Assembly (NCBI GenBank): GCA_046347625.1 | Contig: JAXMFU010000002.1 | Location: 124,001-188,000 of the forward strand | Reading direction: 5' to 3' | From: CAIMUS01 sp046347625 | GTDB lineage: Bacteria; Pseudomonadota; Gammaproteobacteria; Competibacterales; Competibacteraceae | DNA: 64,000 nucleotides | Position numbers and translations under genes: made by a program | Shown: positions 41,481 through 49,804 of the stretch, piece after piece | Position numbering within the stretch: the stretch's first letter is position 1 | Layout of the letters: every line of letters starts with the position of its first letter | The notes under the pieces: generated by a model | What the model was told of the DNA's origin: nothing | Databases searched by the model: none | The model's input: only the letters and a program-made list of their open reading frames with translations

Positions 41481-43948
41481 TCGGCGAATCGCTCTCCAGA
41501 CAAGACTTGTTACAGCAAATCGAGGAATTACAAGGGCGGCTGCAAGAGGCCGAGGCAATTGTCCAGGCCATCCATACCCACGAGGTCGATGCGCTGGTCG
41601 TCAAGGGACCTCGAGGAGAACAGGTCTATACCCTCGTCGGTGCCGATCATCCCTATCGGGTGCTGGTGGAGACCATGAACGAGGGCGCGGTCACGCTGGC
41701 GGACGACGACACGATTATTTATTGCAACCAAAGCTTTGCCCGGTTGCTGGGTGTTTCCCTGGAGCAATTGCTTGGCACCTCTATGAACGATTGGGTTGCC
41801 CCATACGATCGCCTCTGGTTCGAAGAACTCATCGAACAGGCCGAAGCCGGGACCGCCAAGGGGGAGATGGACTTGCAGGCGCCCGCCGGCCCGCCCATCC
41901 CGGTGCAGCTTTCGCTCAGCGTCCTGACGCTCGAGGAAATGCAGGGTATCTGCGTCGTGGCCACGGATCTGACCGAACAGAAGCGCAATGCGGAAATGGT
42001 CAAGGCCGAGCGGCTGGCCCGCGCCATCCTGGAACAAGCCACCGAAGCGATCGTGGTCTGCGACCCGGAGGGACAGATCCTTCAGACCAGCTATAAGGCC
42101 TATGAACTGGTCGGGAAAGCACTACAAGGTCAATCCTTCTTCGATGCGTTTTCCCTACGATTGGATTCCGGCGAGCCATTGCCGTGGCAGGTCGGGTCAC
42201 GCCGCGGTAAGGCCGCGGTGGCATCCCTCTTGGACTGGTGTCAGGCACAGCGCCACTTGCAGCAGGATATCACGCTGGCCCGTCCCGATGGTCAGCTTCG
42301 CTCTCTGCTTCTAAGTGCGGCACCGTTGTATGGTGATGGCCAGGCGGCCCTGGGCTTTGTTATGACGCTGACCGATATCAGCGCCCGCAAGCGGATCGAA
42401 GAGTCCCTGCGGGAGAGCGAGTTACGGTTTCGCCAGTTTGCCGAAAACAGCGACGATGTCCTCTGGGTTTTCAATCCCGGAGACAATAAGCTGTTGTATG
42501 TAAACCCGGCTTACGAGCGTCTCTGGGGGCGTAGCTGTGAATCGCTTTATGCGAATTTCGAGGACTGGAACGACGCCATCCATCCCGAAGACCGGGAACG
42601 CGTGCGCTCGCGCTTCTATCGGTTGGCCGAGCAGGGCAAATACGATGAACACTACCGCGTAGTGCGCCCGGACGGCTCGATCCATTGGATCCGCGATCGT
42701 GGTTTTCCGATCAAGGATGACAGCGGCAAGGTCTACCGGGTGGCGGGCATCGCCGAAGACATTACCGAGCGCAGGCAAGCCGAAGAAGCCCTGCACGAGG
42801 CCGATCGTCGCAAGGATGAATTTCTGGCGGTGCTCGCCCATGAACTGCGCAATCCCCTGGCGCCGATCCGTAACGCCGTCACCATCCTGCGGCATCAAGG
42901 CGCGTCCGAGCCGCGCCTGCAATGGTGCCGCGACGTGATCGACCGCCAGGTCGAGCAGATGGCGCGCTTGCTGGATGATCTGCTGGACGTCTCCCGCATT
43001 ACCCGTGGCAAACTGGAACTGCGCAAGGAAAGGATGGAACTGGCCGCGGTCGTGCGGCAGGCCCTGGAAACCAGCCGCCCAGCCATCGAGACGGCAAGCC
43101 ACGAACTGACGGTCACCCTGCCCGTGGAACCGCTGTTTCTGGAGGCCGACCCGGTCCGACTGGCCCAGGTACTCTCGAATCTGCTCAACAACGCCGCCAA
43201 GTACACCGAACGCGGCGGTCATATCTGGCTTACCGCCGAGCAAAGCGGCAAGGAAGCACGCATCAGTGTAAGAGACAGCGGCATCGGGATTCCGACCGAT
43301 CAACTGCTGCATATTTTCGAGCCGTTCATGCAGATGCGGGCATCACTGGGACGGTCGCAGGGAGGTTTGGGCATTGGCCTGACCCTGGTACAGCAGTTGG
43401 TCCGGATGCATAACGGCCGGATCGAAGCGCGCAGCGCCGGTGCCGGCCAGGGCAGTGAATTTATCGTTCACCTGCCGCTGGCGACCGCGGCGCCGGCGAC
43501 CGCGGTGCCATTGGACAATCCCGGCCGGGAATCCGCACCGACCCGCCGGCGCCTGCTGGTGGTGGACGATAACAGGGATGCAGCGACCAGCCTGAGTCTT
43601 CTTTTAGAAGTCATAGGCCATGAGGTCGCTATCGCCTACGACGGCCTCGAGGCGGTGACGGCGGCGGCGACCTTTCGTCCCGATATTGTGCTGCTCGACC
43701 TGGGAATGCCCAAGCTGGACGGTTATGAGGCGGCACGCCGGATTCGCGCCCAACCCTGGGGGAAGCAGATGATCCTTATCGCGGTGACCGGCTGGGGCCA
43801 GGAAGGGGATCGCCGCCGTACCCAGGAAGCCGGATTCGATTATCACCTGGTCAAACCGGTGGATCCCGATGCACTGGAGAAATTGCTGGCCGGGTTACCG
43901 GCGGCCGGCGCTGGCAGTTGCCGCCCCTCGGAACCATCTCCGATATAA
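41477..43948 (+). CDS. Hybrid sensor histidine kinase with PAS domains and receiver
   Basis: 823 aa, no membrane segment. Short N-terminal coiled coil, then three PAS domains (~60-170, ~180-300, ~310-430, the last with a PAC ending VYRVAGIAEDITERRQAEEA). HisKA with His455 in LAVLAHELRNPLAPI. HATPase with ANNLLNNAAKYTERGG-like LSNLLNNAAKYTERGG, DSGIGIPTDQLLHIFEPFMQ and GGLGIGLTLVQQLV. Receiver with phospho-acceptor Asp741 in IVLLDLGMPKLDGYEA. Fourth gene of the kaiC-kaiB-kaiB cassette, with 4-nt overlap. No DNA-binding output, so it probably relays to unlinked regulators. Its 3' end overlaps the opposing methylase gene by 106 bp. Confidence 0.93.
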   Translation: MIGESLSRQDLLQQIEELQGRLQEAEAIVQAIHTHEVDALVVKGPRGEQVYTLVGADHPYRVLVETMNEGAVTLADDDTIIYCNQSFARLLGVSLEQLLGTSMNDWVAPYDRLWFEELIEQAEAGTAKGEMDLQAPAGPPIPVQLSLSVLTLEEMQGICVVATDLTEQKRNAEMVKAERLARAILEQATEAIVVCDPEGQILQTSYKAYELVGKALQGQSFFDAFSLRLDSGEPLPWQVGSRRGKAAVASLLDWCQAQRHLQQDITLARPDGQLRSLLLSAAPLYGDGQAALGFVMTLTDISARKRIEESLRESELRFRQFAENSDDVLWVFNPGDNKLLYVNPAYERLWGRSCESLYANFEDWNDAIHPEDRERVRSRFYRLAEQGKYDEHYRVVRPDGSIHWIRDRGFPIKDDSGKVYRVAGIAEDITERRQAEEALHEADRRKDEFLAVLAHELRNPLAPIRNAVTILRHQGASEPRLQWCRDVIDRQVEQMARLLDDLLDVSRITRGKLELRKERMELAAVVRQALETSRPAIETASHELTVTLPVEPLFLEADPVRLAQVLSNLLNNAAKYTERGGHIWLTAEQSGKEARISVRDSGIGIPTDQLLHIFEPFMQMRASLGRSQGGLGIGLTLVQQLVRMHNGRIEARSAGAGQGSEFIVHLPLATAAPATAVPLDNPGRESAPTRRRLLVVDDNRDAATSLSLLLEVIGHEVAIAYDGLEAVTAAATFRPDIVLLDLGMPKLDGYEAARRIRAQPWGKQMILIAVTGWGQEGDRRRTQEAGFDYHLVKPVDPDALEKLLAGLPAAGAGSCRPSEPSPI

Positions 43949-44895
43949 CGACAGGCAAAATTCGTTATGAGCGCTTCCAGCATAGGGTGTCTGAGTTCCT
44001 CTGTTGCACCGACGTGATAGTAATGGTCCCTGGTAAAAATATGAAAGTTACCCGATGCCCAGTTTTTTTTAATTTGTTGGTTAGTCCTGAAAGCGTTGCT
44101 ATGCCAGGTTGAAAGGATAAATTTGCATGGAAGCCGGGACAGCAACTCGGCAAGGTCTGCTTCGTCCTGTTCCGACCATGAGTTGAAATAATCGGCATGC
44201 CGACCGGCGTAAGGCGGATCGGCATAAACAATATCGTCAGACCGCGCCGTGGCGAGTGTTTCCCTGAAATCAGCGACTTTGAATTCCCACTCCGAAACTG
44301 CTATAACTCTGGATATTGTCTGAATCTGGTTAACGATCTTAGTGATATAGGCGGGTGCAAAGCGGTCAGGCTTCCGACAGAAAGGGACATTAAACTGACC
44401 GTATCGGTTAAACCGCATAACCCCGTTGAAGCACGACCGGTTGAGAAACAGAAAGTCGAAGGAGTTCGGTTTTGTATTGAAACGATCTCTGACTTCGTAG
44501 AAGTATGCCTCTCCCTCGATGCGCAATTTTTCTCCCTGTTCTTTCAAATATTCCTTGACACCGATAGGGGATAACACTTGAGTCTGGATATCTTTATACA
44601 ATTGGATAATATGGATATTGGAATCGCAAAGCAGGGCGCGCTTGGGTTGAATATTTAACGGGACAACGCAGGAGCCACAGAAAGGCTCGAGCCAACGGCC
44701 CTCTAGCGGTTGACCTGCCAGACTAGCAATTTCCTTGACCAGCTTTGTTTTTATTCCTTGACATTTTATTGGCGGAACGAGAACTGGAGTCCCATTTTTC
44801 ATTGCATTAAATTTTTTTAACGCTTCAAGCTCAGCCGCCGCGCGTAGCACGGTCGGCTGCAGAGCTTGGTCAGGTAGAATAGCTGTATTTATCAT
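43843..44895 (-). CDS. D12-class DNA adenine methyltransferase
   Basis: 350 aa. Dam-like motifs: PPIKCQGIKTKLVKEIASL (motif X), RWLEPFCGSCVVPLNI (AdoMet motif I, with Cys/Ser in place of the usual Gly residues), LFLNRSCFNGVMRFNRYGQF and VYADPPYAGRHADYF (catalytic DPPY). The last ~30 residues (GSEGRQLPAPAAG...) overlap the antisense kinase end and look like read-through past an ancestral stop. Start overlaps the HicA stop by 4 nt, so hicB-hicA-methylase is one unit. Target site unknown; GATC is possible. Confidence 0.87.
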   Translation of the reverse strand: MINTAILPDQALQPTVLRAAAELEALKKFNAMKNGTPVLVPPIKCQGIKTKLVKEIASLAGQPLEGRWLEPFCGSCVVPLNIQPKRALLCDSNIHIIQLYKDIQTQVLSPIGVKEYLKEQGEKLRIEGEAYFYEVRDRFNTKPNSFDFLFLNRSCFNGVMRFNRYGQFNVPFCRKPDRFAPAYITKIVNQIQTISRVIAVSEWEFKVADFRETLATARSDDIVYADPPYAGRHADYFNSWSEQDEADLAELLSRLPCKFILSTWHSNAFRTNQQIKKNWASGNFHIFTRDHYYHVGATEELRHPMLEALITNFACRYIGDGSEGRQLPAPAAGNPASNFSSASGSTGLTR

Positions 44896-45107
44896 AGATC
44901 TTCTGGTTTGAGACCAGTACGTTTTGCAATGCGTCCCAACATGCGCGGTCCGATTTCTTCGCCATCGTGGAAAGCAAAAACCACATCAGGCCAACCGGGA
45001 CGAGTAAGAGTACGATGCGAACCGTTGGCTTCGCGTTTGACTGTCCAGCCACTGCGTAGCAGTGCAGCCAGAACACGTTTGGCTTTCGTTGCTGGCCACT
45101 GGCTCAT
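44892..45107 (-). CDS. hicA: HicA-family mRNA interferase toxin
   Basis: 71 aa. Small dsRBD-like fold with VLAALLRSGWTVKREANGSH, then RTLTRPGWPDVVFAFHDGEE; the catalytic His is in NGSHRTL. Overlaps HicB by 4 nt upstream and the methylase by 4 nt downstream. Cleaves mRNA when free of HicB (family knowledge). Confidence 0.88.
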   Translation of the reverse strand: MSQWPATKAKRVLAALLRSGWTVKREANGSHRTLTRPGWPDVVFAFHDGEEIGPRMLGRIAKRTGLKPEDL

Positions 45108-45304
45108 GCGGCAATTGAGAAAAGGGTATCCAGTGTAGGAACACTCTCTCCATGTTCGAGTCGATCTGCCAACACACGCAAGGCTAGTGCTTGAACGCGC
45201 GCAATCACATCTTCGCGACTTTGTCCGTAAACCATAACCCCGGGAAGCTCCGGTATCTCACCTATCCAGCGACCATCCTCTTCTCTTTCAATCTCGATAA
45301 TCAT
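45104..45304 (-). CDS. hicB: HicB-like antitoxin
   Basis: 66 aa. Partial RNase-H-like HicB fold: IEIEREEDGRWIGEIPELPG, VMVYGQSREDVIARVQALAL and RVLADRLEHG. No separate C-terminal DNA-binding domain, as in the short HicB form. First gene of the hicB-hicA-methylase unit. Confidence 0.87.
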   Translation of the reverse strand: MIIEIEREEDGRWIGEIPELPGVMVYGQSREDVIARVQALALRVLADRLEHGESVPTLDTLFSIAA

Positions 45305-45508
45305 CGCTTCTTACTCAACATGCAAGTGCCCAACGGCGATTACCTAACCCAGCTGCAGCGGCGGCGCGTTAGCACCGTCTGCGTAGCATCATCTAACCGT
45401 TAAAGTTCTCTGACCCCGTTTTTCTCGCTACGCCCCATTCTCGCTGCAGGTGTCACGGATATCTTCAATCCAGACTTCCGAGTTCCACCTTACGCGGGTT
45501 GGGCTCTC

Positions 45509-45718
45509 CTATGCGTACTCGAATATGGGAGTCTCAATCACTCTGGCAGGATGGCTCTTCCCTTTAAGGAGTGCCTGAATGTGTTCCACCGTTTCCGGTG
45601 CGAAGAACTGCTCACCTGTTTCCCGACATACTCGTGCAGGAACGTGCTCGATGATATAGAACTTGCCAGCGTACTGGATTGTATAGGTGACTGTAGTATC
45701 GATCATCGTCTCTTTCAT
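45509..45718 (-). CDS. YgiT-type antitoxin-like protein (second pair)
   Basis: 69 aa. Has the C-terminal YgiT pattern FYIIEHVPARVCRETGEQFF and APETVEHIQALL, but the zinc-binding CxxC pairs are reduced to one Cys (RVCRETG), as in many short DUF4258 partners. Lies 12 nt after the DUF4258 gene at 45731. An internal ATG at 45706 is also possible. Confidence 0.72.
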   Translation of the reverse strand: MKETMIDTTVTYTIQYAGKFYIIEHVPARVCRETGEQFFAPETVEHIQALLKGKSHPARVIETPIFEYA

Positions 45719-45730
45719 GGTCGGTCTACC

Positions 45731-46045
45731 TTATTCTCTATCCCGTCTGATCCTGTTGTCAGTCCATTCATCTGGATCAGGCTCGTAGAGCGTAATGATT
45801 TTCACAAGTGGGCGGCTCGGGTAGCTGCAGACAACGTGCAACGGGCGCCCTACCGATGTAAAGCCAAGGAGGAGGCAACTGGGGCCATACTTATCGTCTG
45901 GGTAGTCTTCGATCACCTCAAACTCACCCGAAAGGGCTTCCTCCAGAGCCGCAACAGGGATGTCACGTATGATGCTTTGATCCACCGCATGTCTGGAAAA
46001 TTCATAGCGCCGTGCATGGATTTTCTCTCGAATCTCGTCAATCAT
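45731..46045 (-). CDS. DUF4258 family protein, putative toxin (second pair)
   Basis: 104 aa. IREKIHARRYEFSRHAVDQS start, ALEEALSGEFEVIEDYPDDK, GPSCLLLGFTSVGRPLHVVC and KIITLYEPDPDEW, the full DUF4258 layout. Same order and strand as the pair at 13069-13637, with low sequence identity. Putative type II toxin. Confidence 0.8.
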   Translation of the reverse strand: MIDEIREKIHARRYEFSRHAVDQSIIRDIPVAALEEALSGEFEVIEDYPDDKYGPSCLLLGFTSVGRPLHVVCSYPSRPLVKIITLYEPDPDEWTDNRIRRDRE

Positions 46046-46382
46046 TAAATCGTGACTCCATAGTCACACTTGGTGCATGTGAGTGCTGTGCTGCTCAAAG
46101 TACATAATTGGTGCGTTACATAATTGGGCACAGCCCATGTTTAATTGCGACCGGATGTGAGCGTTGGGTCAACCAAAGAATAAACGTGGTCTGTCCCCCA
46201 TTCTCCCCCGCCGTTGCCATCGCCGCCCATTCAACCTGTTGGCGCTGCTTGCAAGCCGTGAGGCTGCTTAACACTGCCATGAGGATAGCTGAAACATTTA
46301 TGCCTGGGTTACCAGATTGAATCTGTCCGTAGGCATGCTATCATTCTAGTCGGTACTGCCAAGCATCACGGTCTCGCCGAGC
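46046..46382. other. Intergenic region with repeat debris
   Basis: 337 bp with no supported gene. It includes two CATAATTGG(T/G)GC-type repeats near 46105 and 46122, and an ACGTGGTCTGTCCCCCATTC segment near 46184 typical of degraded dispersed repeats. Confidence 0.4.
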
Positions 46383-46631
46383 ATGAATATGAAAGCTAAA
46401 GTTACCGAGCAAGGTCTGTTTATTCCTAAGCAATTCCTGGAAGGTATTGATGAAGTGGAAATTCGCAAGGAGCGGAACATCATTTTGATTGTACCGGTCG
46501 GTGGTAACCCGATCTTCCAATTCGGTCAACAGCCTATCGTCTGTGATCTCATCACCTATCAGTTCGTAGGGCGCAATAGCGGAGCGGAGCGGAGCGGAGC
46601 GTATTGCGCCGTGATGCGGCTGCCCCTCTGA
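46383..46631 (+). pseudogene. Antitoxin-like gene truncated by a REP-type element
   Basis: The first ~56 residues (KAKVTEQGLFIPKQFLEGID, EVEIRKERNIILIVPV) have the AbrB/MazE-like start common to small antitoxins, including GNPIFQFGQQPIVCD. From 46549 the frame enters a palindromic repeat also found at about 55172, so the last ~27 residues are repeat-encoded (YQFVGRNSGAERSGAYCAVM). No toxin partner follows. Probably decayed. Confidence 0.65.
46549..46626. repeat. REP-type element (GTAGGGCGCAATAGCGGAGCG family)
   Basis: CTCATCACCTATCAGTTCG followed by TAGGGCGCAATAGCGGAGCG, an expanded GGAGC pentamer run, and CGTATTGCGCCGTGATGC. The same string, with a shorter pentamer run, is at about 55172-55230. 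GGCGCAATA and TATTGCGCC form the palindrome. Confidence 0.85.
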
Positions 46632-46751
46632 AAAAATAGTATCCAGTTAAAATTTAAATTAACACTACTCTTCTTATTATACCACACAAAAAACTATTTA
46701 AAAAATATTTAGTTTTCGTATAGGCTCTTATGGGAATCAAGACTAGATTAA

Positions 46752-47852
46752 TCATTTTGTATGATTATATGGAGTCTCTGTCCATGATATAGTATTAGTA
46801 ATCTTCCAAGAATTACCCATGAATTTTAAACTAAAAATTCCTACACCATGTTTCTTTGATGAATTCCTGTCCTTATATATAATAATAAATGAGACTAGTG
46901 CGTCATCTTTTTCACATTTATCTACTTTAATATCTTTTATTTTAAGATATTTTTTTGCACTTATTATGCTTCTTAAAGAATCTTGCTTTTGAACTGATGG
47001 ATTATCCCATTTTCCAATTGCTGTTTCTATATTGCGTTGACCAACTGCTATCCAATATTCCCGAATCAGATTCTTCGCCTCAGCCTTACGTTTGGCGTTC
47101 TCCTCTGCAATTCTCTTCTGTTCGGCTTCTTCGGCTGGCGCTTGCTCTTGCTTTTTCTCTTTCTTGGCGTTCTCCTCTGCAATTCTCTTCTGTTCGGCTT
47201 CTTCGGCTGGCGCTTGCTCTTGCACTTTCTGTTTTTGTTGATTCTTAAATTCAGTTTGTGCTATCTCTAATCTATCTTTCCACTCTTTGTTAATTTCTGC
47301 TATTCTTTTTTCAAGTTTTTGATTAAAATCATTTTTTATGCGATTTTTTTCCTCTTCAATGATTTCTTTTTGTTCTAAAAATTTATGTTCCAGATCTTTC
47401 TTTGATTTTTCTAACTCATCCATTAATTGAACTTGTATTTTTTTAGTAGTTTCATCTAAGTTTTTTTTCTGTAATATTTCGAGCTTATTAAATATATCGA
47501 TTTGCTCTTCTATCTGGCCTGGCTTTTGACTAAGTTGCTTAATTGCTTCTTTAACTTCTTCTTCTTGTTTCTGCTCTGAAATTTCTAGGTTTGTTTTGGT
47601 AATATTATTTATTTTTTTTTCAAGTTCATAAATTTCTTGAACGAAATCTCTTGGTTTATTATTATTGGGCATTGAGGATACTGAAAGATACATTCCTGTC
47701 CCTAGTATTATAAGTCCAAAAATAGTAGCTAGTATCCTACTAGAAGTGGGTATTTTTGGTAAGGTTACCTCCTTTATAGTAAAACCACCTCCAATGATAC
47801 CAATTAACATAAGGAAACCACCAATCATAATAAGTATTGCTTCTGGCTTCAT
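46752..47852 (-). CDS. AT-rich membrane-anchored coiled-coil protein, unknown
   Basis: 366 aa. Two N-terminal membrane segments (ILIMIGGFLMLIGIIGGGF; ILATIFGLIILGTGMYLSV), then a charged coiled coil from ~70 to 260. The coiled coil includes two near-identical copies of QEQAPAEEAEQKRIAEENAK. A C-terminal domain (~265-360) starts LIREYWIAVGQRNIETAIGK and has IKDIKVDKCEKDDALVSFII, resembling an NTF2/SnoaL-like fold. Base composition is far more AT-rich than its neighbours, suggesting transfer. No family recognised. Confidence 0.7.
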   Translation of the reverse strand: MKPEAILIMIGGFLMLIGIIGGGFTIKEVTLPKIPTSSRILATIFGLIILGTGMYLSVSSMPNNNKPRDFVQEIYELEKKINNITKTNLEISEQKQEEEVKEAIKQLSQKPGQIEEQIDIFNKLEILQKKNLDETTKKIQVQLMDELEKSKKDLEHKFLEQKEIIEEEKNRIKNDFNQKLEKRIAEINKEWKDRLEIAQTEFKNQQKQKVQEQAPAEEAEQKRIAEENAKKEKKQEQAPAEEAEQKRIAEENAKRKAEAKNLIREYWIAVGQRNIETAIGKWDNPSVQKQDSLRSIISAKKYLKIKDIKVDKCEKDDALVSFIIIYKDRNSSKKHGVGIFSLKFMGNSWKITNTISWTETPYNHTK

Positions 47853-48044
47853 TTTAGGTACCTATCTACCCTCAAATACTAGTCTGCGGGTATCAGAAGA
47901 TCGATGCCGTTCGGTTTGTTGGTTTCCTAAACCGAACGAAGGATGCAAAAAGCCGTGGAGTCCCCGAGGGCGTGGAAACCACCGGTCACCTTCAACTTGA
48001 CCTTGGCTGTGCGCCCTCCCTTTCCGCCAGATTGTTGTTGAACG

Positions 48045-48122
48045 TGACACGCTAATCCGTTATGTAACAACATGACACGCCAATCCGTTATGTAACAACA
48101 TGACACGCCAATCCGTTATGTA
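48045..48122. repeat. 28-bp tandem repeat, three units
   Basis: Units start TGACACGC at 48045, 48073 and 48101; the first has one T/C difference. No unique spacer between units, so not a CRISPR array. Confidence 0.92.
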
Positions 48123-48132
48123 CCTGTAGGTC

Positions 48133-48162
48133 TTAGGGGGTAATGGCATCGTTACCCCCTAA
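48133..48162. terminator. Long perfect hairpin downstream of ilvC
   Basis: TTAGGGGGTAA (48133-48143), 8-nt loop, TTACCCCCTAA (48152-48162). It lies 58 nt beyond the ilvC stop on the minus strand. The U-tract is weak on both strands, so it may act as a 3'-end stabiliser or bidirectional terminator. Confidence 0.6.
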
Positions 48163-48219
48163 AATATTTAAGGCGACTTCAAAGAAATTTGCAAGTTAAA
48201 GAAACGGAAAAAACTATGC

Positions 48220-49236
48220 TCAGTTCTTACTGGTATCCACCAACCGATTAGCCTTGATCCAAGGCATCATGGCGCGCAGCTTTTCGCCCACGACCTCGAC
48301 CGGATGGGCCTTGCTCAGCCGCCGCTGGGCTTTCAGTACCGGCGCGCCGGCCTGATTCTCCAGAATGAATTCGCGGGCGAACTGGCCGGTCTGAATCTCG
48401 TGCAGAATCCGCTTCATCTCCTGCCGGGTTTCCTCGGTAATAATCCGCGGACCGCGGGTAAGATCGCCGTATTCGGCGGTATTGGAGATCGAATACCGCA
48501 TATTGGCGATGCCGCCTTCATACATTAAATCGACGATCAGCTTGAGCTCGTGCAGGCATTCGAAATAGGCCATCTCCGGCGCATAACCCGCGTTCACCAG
48601 GGTCTCGAAGCCGGCCTGCGCCAGTGCGGTCAGGCCGCCGCACAGGACTACCTGCTCGCCGAACAGATCGGTTTCGGTCTCTTCCCGGAAGGTGGTCTCG
48701 ATAATACCCGCACGCCCGGCGCCGATAGCCGCCGCATAAGACAGGGCCAGCTCGCGGGCCTGGCCGGAGGCGTCCTGCTGCACGGCGATCAGGGCCGGCA
48801 CGCCGCCGCCCTGGGTATAGGTCGAACGCACCAGATGGCCGGGACCCTTGGGCGCGATCATGAAGACATCCAGATCGAGCCGCGGCTCGATCCGCCCGAA
48901 ATGAATATTGAAGCCATGGGCGAAAGCCAGGGCGGCGCCCTGCTTCAAATTAGGCGCGACCTCTTCTTCGTAGATCTTGGCCTGATGCTCGTCGGGCGCC
49001 AGCATCATGACCAGGTCGGCGGCGGCCACCGCCTCCGCGACCGGTTTGACCGCCAGACCCGCTTTCTCGGCCTTGACCGCCGAAGGGGAGCCGGGCCGTA
49101 GAGCAACGATCACGTTAACGCCGGAATCGCGCAGATTGTTGGCGTGGGCATGCCCTTGGGAACCATAGCCGACAATGGCTACGGTCTTGCTCTTGATCAG
49201 GGATAGATCAGCATCTTTATCGTAGTAAATTTTCAT
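48220..49236 (-). CDS. ilvC: Ketol-acid reductoisomerase
   Basis: 338 aa, class I KARI. Rossmann motif VAIVGYGSQGHAHANNLRDS, NADPH-specific loop LRPGSPSAVKAE, PKGPGHLVRSTYTQGGGVPA and metal-binding ETFREETETDLFGEQVVLCG. Converts acetolactate to dihydroxyisovalerate. Last gene of leftward ilvB-ilvH-ilvC. Confidence 0.97.
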   Translation of the reverse strand: MKIYYDKDADLSLIKSKTVAIVGYGSQGHAHANNLRDSGVNVIVALRPGSPSAVKAEKAGLAVKPVAEAVAAADLVMMLAPDEHQAKIYEEEVAPNLKQGAALAFAHGFNIHFGRIEPRLDLDVFMIAPKGPGHLVRSTYTQGGGVPALIAVQQDASGQARELALSYAAAIGAGRAGIIETTFREETETDLFGEQVVLCGGLTALAQAGFETLVNAGYAPEMAYFECLHELKLIVDLMYEGGIANMRYSISNTAEYGDLTRGPRIITEETRQEMKRILHEIQTGQFAREFILENQAGAPVLKAQRRLSKAHPVEVVGEKLRAMMPWIKANRLVDTSKN

Positions 49237-49301
49237 TCACCAGTTCCTAGTAAGCCAAACGACAGCCGGCCCCCAGGAGCCGGCTTCAGGCAGGATGGAA
49301 T

Positions 49302-49802
49302 TCAGACGTGCAGGGATTTCTGGCCGCGGGCAATGCCGGTCACGCCGGAGCGCACGACTTCCAGAATATTGTCGCTGTGCACGGCGTTGATAAAGCCGTC
49401 CAGCTTGTCCGAGGTCCCCGTCAGTTCGATGGTGAAGGTCGAATCGGTGACATCGATGACCCGACCCCGGAAAATATCCGTCAGGCGCTGCATCTCGCCC
49501 CTCTGCTCGCCATTGGCCTTGACCTTGATCAACATCAGTTCCCGCTCGATATGCGGGCCCTCGGTCAGATCGATCAGCTTGACCACATCGATCAGCTTGT
49601 TCAATTGCTTGACGATCTGCTCGATGATGTCCTCGTTGCCCGTGGTGACCAATGTCAGCCGGGACAGGGAGGCATCTTCCGTCGGAGCTACGGTCAGGCA
49701 CTCGATATTGAAACCACGGGCCGAGAACAGATTGGCCACTCGGGACAGCGCGCCGGCCTCGTTTTCCAGCAAAATGGAAATAATATGTCGCGTGTTGTTC
49801 AT
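49302..49802 (-). CDS. ilvH: Acetolactate synthase small subunit
   Basis: 166 aa from the ATG at 49802; the longer frame to 50108 lies inside ilvB. N-terminal ACT domain HIISILLENEAGALSRVANL with SARGFNIECLTVAPTED, then the C-terminal regulatory half (RVIDVTDSTFTIELTGTSDK). Gives valine feedback control to IlvB. Only 2 nt from the ilvB stop. Confidence 0.96.
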   Translation of the reverse strand: MNNTRHIISILLENEAGALSRVANLFSARGFNIECLTVAPTEDASLSRLTLVTTGNEDIIEQIVKQLNKLIDVVKLIDLTEGPHIERELMLIKVKANGEQRGEMQRLTDIFRGRVIDVTDSTFTIELTGTSDKLDGFINAVHSDNILEVVRSGVTGIARGQKSLHV

Positions 49803-49804
49803 AG

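Larger units (their letters stand above)
47853..48219. other. Intergenic region with tandem and inverted repeats
   Basis: Holds an inverted repeat GTTCGGTTT/AAACCGAAC (about 47909-47937), three 28-bp tandem units (48045-48122) and a long perfect hairpin (48133-48162). No gene. Confidence 0.7.

Noticed and set aside
45330..45410. attC-like site with CTAAC/GTTAG pairs
   Set aside because: No integrase, no proper R and L boxes and no cassette structure around it.
48045..48122. Possible CRISPR array
   Set aside because: The units are directly adjacent with no unique spacers, and no cas genes are present.
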